The position numbers and the translations under genes are program-made. A stretch of 64,000 bases of DNA from Gamarada debralockiae (Eukaryota; Ascomycota; Leotiomycetes; Helotiales; Hyphodiscaceae). The notes under the pieces are model-generated. The model was not told the origin of the DNA. It worked only from the letters and a program-made list of their open reading frames with translations, and made no database searches. Location: the NCBI GenBank assembly GCA_002803225.1, contig NXFV01000503.1, positions 1 through 64,000 on the forward strand, written 5' to 3'. This document shows, one piece after another, positions 57,990 to 64,000 of this stretch (within the stretch, counting starts at the first letter, position 1; the number at the start of each line of letters is the position of its first letter).

Positions 57990-58830
57990 CATGCGCATAA
58001 ACAACTAACGCATATCAGCAACTACACACTTGAGGATGGTCGGCGACCCTTTACTCAAACGAGGATAACAACTTTATAGCAGAGAGTGTCTCGCATTTGA
58101 ATCTCTCCCCTTGTCTGAAAAAAGACGTCTGAAGGCTTTTCAAAGCGTTGCCATATCTTTGCTTGTGCTGTACGCTAGTTTTCGTTTTGTGGATTGACAT
58201 ACGCTAAGCTGCTAGAGATAAAGCATGCAGCAGCATGTTCTAAAGCAGTGCTAGAACCCAGTCTTGAAGGGACGAGATTCACATATGGCCACCATCCGCT
58301 CGGATTTTGACCAAGGGGTAGGGGACCTAGAAGAGACACGAACAGCGCGACGAGTTTTGCTTCCGCACAAGAGAGGCGGTGAAAGAGGCTTGGAGAATCT
58401 AATGGCGGACTCTTCCATAGACCTTGAGAAGGGTTCTCTCGATCCTTGACAGTGGTGAACAGGGCAGCAGGATCCTCTTCGAGCTGCGCATGATCTAGAG
58501 TTTGGAAAGTGCCATTGCTTGATTTAGCCTTCTTGGATGACCTTATGCTGAGGAAGGTCTTGATTGGGGCTGAAAGAGACGCCTTTGATTTGGGGACAAG
58601 AGGATGATGGTGTTGGGAATCCGACTTCTCGATGAATTGTACTTTGCGACTTTCCCATATTGATAGGTACAATACAATCCCAGCTAGTCTTCATGCAACG
58701 ATCGCAGGAAGGACGGGTCTCGTCGCACTATTTCTTCCATATTGGATGAATTTGGGATACGGGGCAAAGCGCACTTGCCTTGACTTTGTGCCGTCGATAG
58801 ACGTCGCATTTACCAGTTCGAGTAATTGGA
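57990..58830 (-). pseudogene. Zn2Cys6 transcription-factor relic
   Basis: At 58808 the minus strand reads C-D-V-Y-R-R-H-K-V-K, then a 51-nt intron with GC-AG ends (58728-58778), then C-D-E-T-R-P-S-C-D-R-C-M-K-T-S-W-D-C. This is a Zn2Cys6 DNA-binding domain in which the second cysteine is tyrosine (codon TAT at 58797-58799, one G-to-A change from TGT). Upstream the frame hits TGA with no ATG. Downstream another frame carries a regulator-like segment (F-H-R-L-S-C-A-E-A-K-L-V-A-L-F, L-L-G-P-L-P-L-G-Q-N-P), stops at 58175, and a further frame has E-T-L-S-A-I-K-L-L-S-S-F-E before another stop. The gene is dead. Confidence 0.72.
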
Positions 58831-59674
58831 ACGCCGAGATTTCAATTTCAGATTGTAGGCGAGAAAGATGTGCGTGGCTTCTATAGAACAGAAGTCTCGG
58901 CCGATGGGGCAATACAAAGGGCATATTAAAACACAAAATGGAAAGATCTCCTTTGCGAATTGTATCCATCACAATTCAGCTGAATCGAGAGATCATGCCT
59001 CGTACCTGACCCAGTTAGGCCAATTCAGAGGCTGAAATGGGTCAAAAGCAAGGCGGCAAGTCTTTTGATAGTCGATCACTTGAAAAGATAGGGAGTCATG
59101 ATTGGGACTTCATCAGCGGTTGAGGAGAATTTAGGATTGAATTGGACGGTTGAAAGGTCTTGACAAATTACTGACAGCGAACCCTAGATTGCCCGGCCGC
59201 ATTTTCTCGCCCAAAAAAGCAACTTTGACGTCGGCTCTTTCACTACCAACTGTAGGTTGTTCCGCGGAATAACCTCACTATTTGTACTTTCAACCCAGCG
59301 CTCGAAAAGGTCGTTGTATTTGCGGAACACTTCTGGGAAGTATGCATCACCATGCCGTTTCAGAGTCTCCCCGATCGGCCATCGCCGTCGCAGTCTTTGC
59401 GTCCATCACGTCAACATCGGAACCGCGACAGGTGATGGCGAGACACGAGATTGCGATTGACATCCAACTCGAAGACGTCCTGTAACTTCCACTTACTTCC
59501 ATGGACTGACTGAAGCATCTTCTATCGGAATTTCGGAATCAAACAATACTCCTCTGAAACTCTCCGAGGCGGTCGAATAACCACCCCGTTCCCTATCTAC
59601 ATCAAAGAGTTCGCAGAAGAAAGTCTACAAAGCTTCAATCTCTTCCTACCAAGCAAGAATACAGCACAATCGCA
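58831..59674. other. intergenic region
   Basis: About 840 nt upstream of the oxidoreductase. Only short conflicting frames are seen. Confidence 0.4.
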
Positions 59675-60812
59675 ATGGCAGCCAGCATCCCTCGTACAAT
59701 GCGTGCATTAGCACTCTCCAAATACTGCAAGCCGAACGAGTACGAAGTAGCGACTCTGCCAACACCCGAGATCTCGAAACCAGATGAGCTGCTCATCAGA
59801 GTCCATGCTGCTTCAGTAAATCCACTTGATGTCAAGATAGCTTCAGGGCTAGGAAAGTTCATCCAGAAGGCAACGTAAGCTCCGCCCTACTCCCCTCCCC
59901 CATCCAATTCACTTAGCTAACAGTCGACCCAACAGATTCCCCTACAAAATGGGCTGGGATCTTGCCGGCGTCGTCGCAGCGGTGGGATCCTCCGTATCGA
60001 ACTTCAAACCCGGCGACGAAGTGTACTCGCGCATCCCACAGCACCTTCGCGGCTCCATCGCCGAATACGCCCTCTCCACAGCCTCCACAACGGCAATGAA
60101 ACCTAAGAGTTTAAGCTTTGGGGAAGCAGCAAGTATTCCGCTCGCTGCGCAGACGGCACTACAAGCTCTTTATAGAGGTGACGAAGAAATAAAGGGTGGA
60201 TTGAAGGGAAAGACAGTTTTCATACCTGGAGGATTGAGCGGGACGGGAAGTTTTGGGGTGCAATTGGCGAAGAAAGTGTTTGGTGCGGGGAAAGTCATCA
60301 CGACTTTATCGACGGGGAAGATTGCTATGGTAAAAAATCTGTTAGGTGATGGGGTTCCTGACCAGATTATCGATTATACGAAAGAAGATGTGGTCAAGGT
60401 TGTGGGAAAGGACAGTGTGGACTTCATGTTTGATCCCGTGGGCGGTACACTGGCTGCTCTTCCACTGATGAAGAAAGGTAGCTGGATCATTTCAATCAGT
60501 ACAGTGCCAAGCGGGAAGCTGATGCAAAAGATGGAGCCAGACTTGACTCTGTTTTTGAAAGTAATTTTGAATGTTGTGAATTGGTTCTTCGAGACGTGGA
60601 CTGGGTGGAAGGGAGTTAATTACAGCTATTTGCATTTGCATGGGAATACGGCGGATCTGGATAAGTTGGCGAAGTGGGTAGATGCGGGGAAGATTCGGCC
60701 AGTTGTTGGGATGGAGGTTAAGCTTGAGGATATCGAGGGCGTGAGGAAGGGGTGTCAGCAGATCTATGATGGAAAGGGTGGGGTTGGAAAGTTAGTCATT
60801 GACATTGATTGA
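59675..60812 (+). CDS. zinc-free MDR oxidoreductase (quinone-reductase-like)
   Basis: A member of the medium-chain dehydrogenase/reductase superfamily, NAD(P)H-dependent; likely reduces a quinone or enone, substrate unknown. Two exons (59675-59874, 59936-60812) close in frame to 358 residues. The N-terminal GroES-like fold has L-L-I-R-V-H-A-A-S-V-N-P-L-D-V-K near 45 and G-W-D-L-A-G-V-V near 70. The Rossmann loop reads I-P-G-G-L-S-G-T-G-S-F-G near 165. The four structural-zinc cysteines of alcohol dehydrogenases are absent. The gene is intact although both neighbours on its left are relics. Confidence 0.85.
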
Positions 60813-63800
60813 TTGCACCTCCTTTGCATACTGTGTACATACGCCTTCCTCTTAGACTCGAGTCAAGTACGAGTTGTATAGTTACGATAATAGATGTCTC
60901 TTTTCCTTCAGATAGGGAAAATGTTCCTGTGAATCTTCGGACCGGCTTTCTGCTCAGCTCGGCTTCTTGCAGCAATACTCATCAGCCAAGACGGGGAGCT
61001 GCATGTTCGATATCGTCTGACTTTTCTTTCTTGCCAACAGCTCCAAGTGTCTGGAGTTCGCCATGATCAGCTGTGGCTCCACGTGTCCGAACATCCAATC
61101 ACCTGGAGACATGTCTGCTAGCCGAACTGTACATTCGATTTGTTCATGTGACAATGATACCAACGACCTCGCTGGCTAAGCAAGATTCTCAGGTTCCAAC
61201 AGAATTCATGTACCTGCATGGAAACGATTCCATGTCACAGAAACTTTGAAGTCTTACAAACGCATCTTTTGGTGACCACCCTTAGACTCCCCCAATACTA
61301 CCCCAATGAGGAAACGGCGAAAGGTAAGGGGTAAGGAGATCAAGGATTTTTGTGAGATCGTGGAGGAAATTGTCGTTTTCCTCTCATGCATGTGGGCTGG
61401 ATCATGAACTCATCATGTACATCCTCCAACGATGCCAGCGACTGAGTGTTGGACTGCTGGTCGGTCCAGGATGTACGGCTCATGACTTGATTTGAATTAA
61501 AGATGTCGTGTTGATGATGATCTTGACGGCTCGTAAATTTAGATCGAGACGAAAGGAGAAGTCTGGAGAAAGAGTGGAGAAGAAGGCAGGGGCGAAGATC
61601 CTAATATGGTAATATCACGTGTTGAGCAGCGCGTGACCCCACAAGCTTTTCGATGGGGCTTTCTTGGTCTGCCACAGCGTCCAGAGCTCGATGCAAATGG
61701 ATGATACGTAGCATTCATCGTGGCATTCACAGCTTGATCCACGCTCGTTTTCGCATTCCAGTTCATCGTAGCACAGCATCCACCTGCTGTACAAACATCA
61801 CGCACAGCGCCTGATCGCACACCAAGTCCCCTGTTTTGATTGCAGGACCGATGAAATCAGCGTGGCTTTGAATGATTTGCATAATTTCACTTGTGCATGG
61901 CACTAAACCGTGCTGGACGAATGAGATGGCTGTTCCTGGATTTAGGTCAGGGGTAAGCACTTTATTTTTGGATCTGGTCAGCCAAAACGGCCGAGCCCGC
62001 GCTCAGGGTGCAGACTCCTGCAGGATGTGAGATGCATCTGAGGACCAACGAGAGGACCAGTTGATATTTTTGAGCGTTGAAGAGCTGGCTGGAATTTCGG
62101 AGTTTTGGAGAGAAGGCGCGAATAGTTACTTGCAAATGTAGCTTTGTTGTATAGATCTCAACGTTTGGAGCTTGGGAGCCAGGAATCGGCCGTGGTCTGT
62201 AGGTCGAGATGGTTGCTTTCGATTCTCGTATTTCGAAACACCATGTCCTGTGACCATCTGACAGCGGAAGCTCTCTTTTCCAACACGAGGGTTGAAAGGT
62301 AAGAATAGTGACGCTGAGAACCCCGAAGCGCAGCTGGAAGATGGATAATTTGTAGCTATCGTTCGATGGAGTGCGGAGAGTGAACATTCCAAGTTGCTGG
62401 CCTCGTTGACGGATGATATACAACGCAAAATAATCCAAAGGGCTCCGAGGCAAATTGGCCCAACTTTTGTGAAGTACAAAGATGAAGGTACTTACAGCTT
62501 TCATTCTCTTTGTCATGGTAAGCAGCATCGTGAACCGCAGAAGCGCTGAGTCTTTGAATCAAATCTCCCCAGACCGTCGACAAGGCCTGAAAGAGGAGAG
62601 ACATGCCGACGATGCACAGAACGCTGACGACGATAACTGTCCACGACTCCACGGTCACGATAGCTGCACGAGCCCTGAACTGCACGGTGCTCAGCCTTCA
62701 CGATATTATTTGAGAAAAGTCTGGAGATTTATCGCGAATATCAGCGTCCGCAGTGGAGTCAGTGGACATTGATCTCCGATTACCCTACGAGTTGCGAATT
62801 TTGATGGGTTGAATTCGTCGTCCTCTCCAGCCTGTCATCTCTTGAGTGGATCTGGTTACGTGCTCTTCATCTGCGAGAGATTGGCGCTCAGCCGAAATTA
62901 GGAAGTGAGAGGTCTTGGGATGCTGTTTCTAGTTGGCGGCACGGGCTAGGAACAAATTTCATGCTGTGACGGAGAATCTACGAAAAAGACCAGACGAACA
63001 GGCAAAAACACTTCTCGAATCAGAGGACATGGTTGATACTGTTGTACTGTTTGACTGTGATACCATCACAAAGCCGTTAATCTTTAGGCAAAAGAACACC
63101 CCATTTTGGACGCTTTTGTAGCTGTAATTATCTTTTTGGCTAGAATGTTGGTAAAAGAAAGATTCCATTCAGGCTTCGCCAGCATCTCATCTCAACTGTG
63201 AGCAAAGTCGCCTCCCGCCCTTGGCCTCTCCCCTGGTCGTTTGCTTGATATCCAAAATAATCCCATAACCGGACACGCTAAGCTAACCCTAGCCTCTCCC
63301 GCGCTTGCTCCCAATTAGCCCATCCCTTTTCTCTTCTTGTTGTCACCACCACTGATCTGATCACGAATCTCCATCTTCACGGTCTTTCCTTTCAAGCATT
63401 CCCTCCCAACTAGAGAGTCTTGACTCTCTACCACATTCATTTGGAACAGCGACTTTATTGACCTCCTGCGACGATCAACCACAAAAAACCTCCACCACCT
63501 AAATCAATTACCTGCCGACAACGATCAACACCTTCATTGAACAAAGTGAGAAGCTACGGGGAAACGTCGACTGCCAATGTACGCTCCCCAACTACATCCA
63601 TCATTATATACAATTGAGTGAATACGCATGGCGGAGGAATAATGTCTGTCGCTGTACATGAGAAGGAATGCTAACCACCACGATTTCAGTTCCCGACGGC
63701 GACGAACTTTCCCGCTCCACAATCACATTCGTTGAACATACACCCTGAGAATCTGTCGTTGAGGAGTCTTTGAGAGGCTCTCGCCGATCTTTAATCTATT

Positions 63801-63827
63801 CATACTTCACGAATCCGCTTCTTCACA
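60813..63827. other. long intergenic region with weak gene candidates
   Basis: About 3 kb. Candidate minus-strand pieces are a hydrophobic stretch at about 62685-62500 (S-W-T-V-I-V-V-S-V-L-C-I-V-G-M) with a good donor near 62496, and a cysteine-rich frame at 61820-61539 containing C-T-A-G-G-C-C-A. Neither has a secure start codon or a consistent exon chain, and no family is recognised. The last 600 nt before the next gene are pyrimidine-rich (63180-63500), as in promoters of highly expressed fungal genes. Confidence 0.35.
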
Positions 63828-64000
63828 ATGAAGTTGTACCAAATTGCGCTGTTCAGCGCTGTTACTGTTGCAACTGCTCAACACTACAACCACGTCCACC
63901 GTCATCCTGCCAGACACGGCTCTCCAGTCGAAGCCCGCGATCCCGCTACAGTAACTAAGATGGTCCCTGGCCCAGTTGTCACCGTCTACGAACTCAATGG
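63828..64000 (+). CDS. secreted protein, 5' part only
   Basis: The frame opens with M-K-L-Y-Q-I-A-L-F-S-A-V-T-V-A-T-A-Q, a clear signal peptide with likely cleavage after T-A-Q or T-A. It is followed by a His-rich segment (H-Y-N-H-V-H-R-H-P-A-R-H) and then V-T-K-M-V-P-G-P-V-V-T-V-Y-E-L-N. This layout reminds me of fungal cell-wall glycosidase-type proteins (SUN or glucanase-like), but only 57 codons are inside the window, so no family is claimed. The pyrimidine-rich upstream region fits strong expression. Confidence 0.65.
   Translation, partial: MKLYQIALFSAVTVATAQHYNHVHRHPARHGSPVEARDPATVTKMVPGPVVTVYELN

Noticed and set aside
61539..61820. Cysteine-rich secreted effector
   Set aside because: Cysteines cluster (C-T-A-G-G-C-C) but there is no signal peptide, secure start or splice chain, so the claim cannot be supported.
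61962..62772. Multi-exon membrane protein on the minus strand
   Set aside because: One hydrophobic stretch and a good donor site are visible, but the start codon and exon phases do not fit together.

Overview
The window looks like nuclear DNA of a filamentous ascomycete (Pezizomycotina; Leotiomycetes-like is a guess). Genes carry many short introns, mostly about 45-60 nt with GT-AG ends. The conserved products are typical of mould genomes, and one transposon relic carries CAG-to-TAG and similar changes that look like repeat-induced point mutation (RIP). Gene models were joined by hand from splice signals and checked for reading-frame closure. Names rest on remembered family motifs, not on searches.

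Left third (1-26 kb): APC2 (anaphase-promoting complex, minus), a YVC1-type TRP channel (minus), SEC9 t-SNARE (minus), a GTPBP1/2-like GTPase (plus), EMC6 (minus), an uncharacterised conserved protein (minus), a vezatin/Inp2-like membrane protein (plus) and a DIP5-type amino-acid permease (minus). Middle (26-44.5 kb): TRS130/TRAPPC10 (minus), a small F-box protein (plus), a wax-synthase-like MBOAT acyltransferase (minus), a dead Tc1/mariner transposon with terminal inverted repeats, SWR1 (minus) divergent from a complex I NDUFB8-like subunit (plus), an unrecognised five-exon gene (plus) and a SCOC-like coiled-coil protein (minus). Right third (44.5-64 kb): a probable decayed gene, PKR1, SmD1, MTQ2 divergent from SDHAF3/ACN9, a small Cys-containing gene with an apparent frameshift, a TauD-type dioxygenase divergent from a DHR2-like DEAH helicase, an internally deleted O-methyltransferase, a broken Zn2Cys6 regulator, a quinone-oxidoreductase-like enzyme and the start of a secreted protein cut by the window end. 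Most genes are housekeeping (cell cycle, secretion, splicing, respiration, ribosome biogenesis and translation). The O-methyltransferase and regulator relics suggest a dismantled secondary-metabolism locus.

The most unusual signal is a short dyad element, AATCGTTCA-N7-TGAACGATT (25 bp, 7-nt spacer nearly invariant). It occurs at least 17 times between 0.9 and 5.5 kb, in and around APC2, and at least 15 times between 42.0 and 43.7 kb, in and around the unrecognised gene, with only a stray copy seen elsewhere. It sits in intergenic DNA, introns and coding exons. In APC2 three copies are read in the same frame and give the recurring peptide pattern N-x-[S/P]-x3-N-D. This looks like a family of mobile or self-propagating palindromic micro-elements that tolerate coding insertion.
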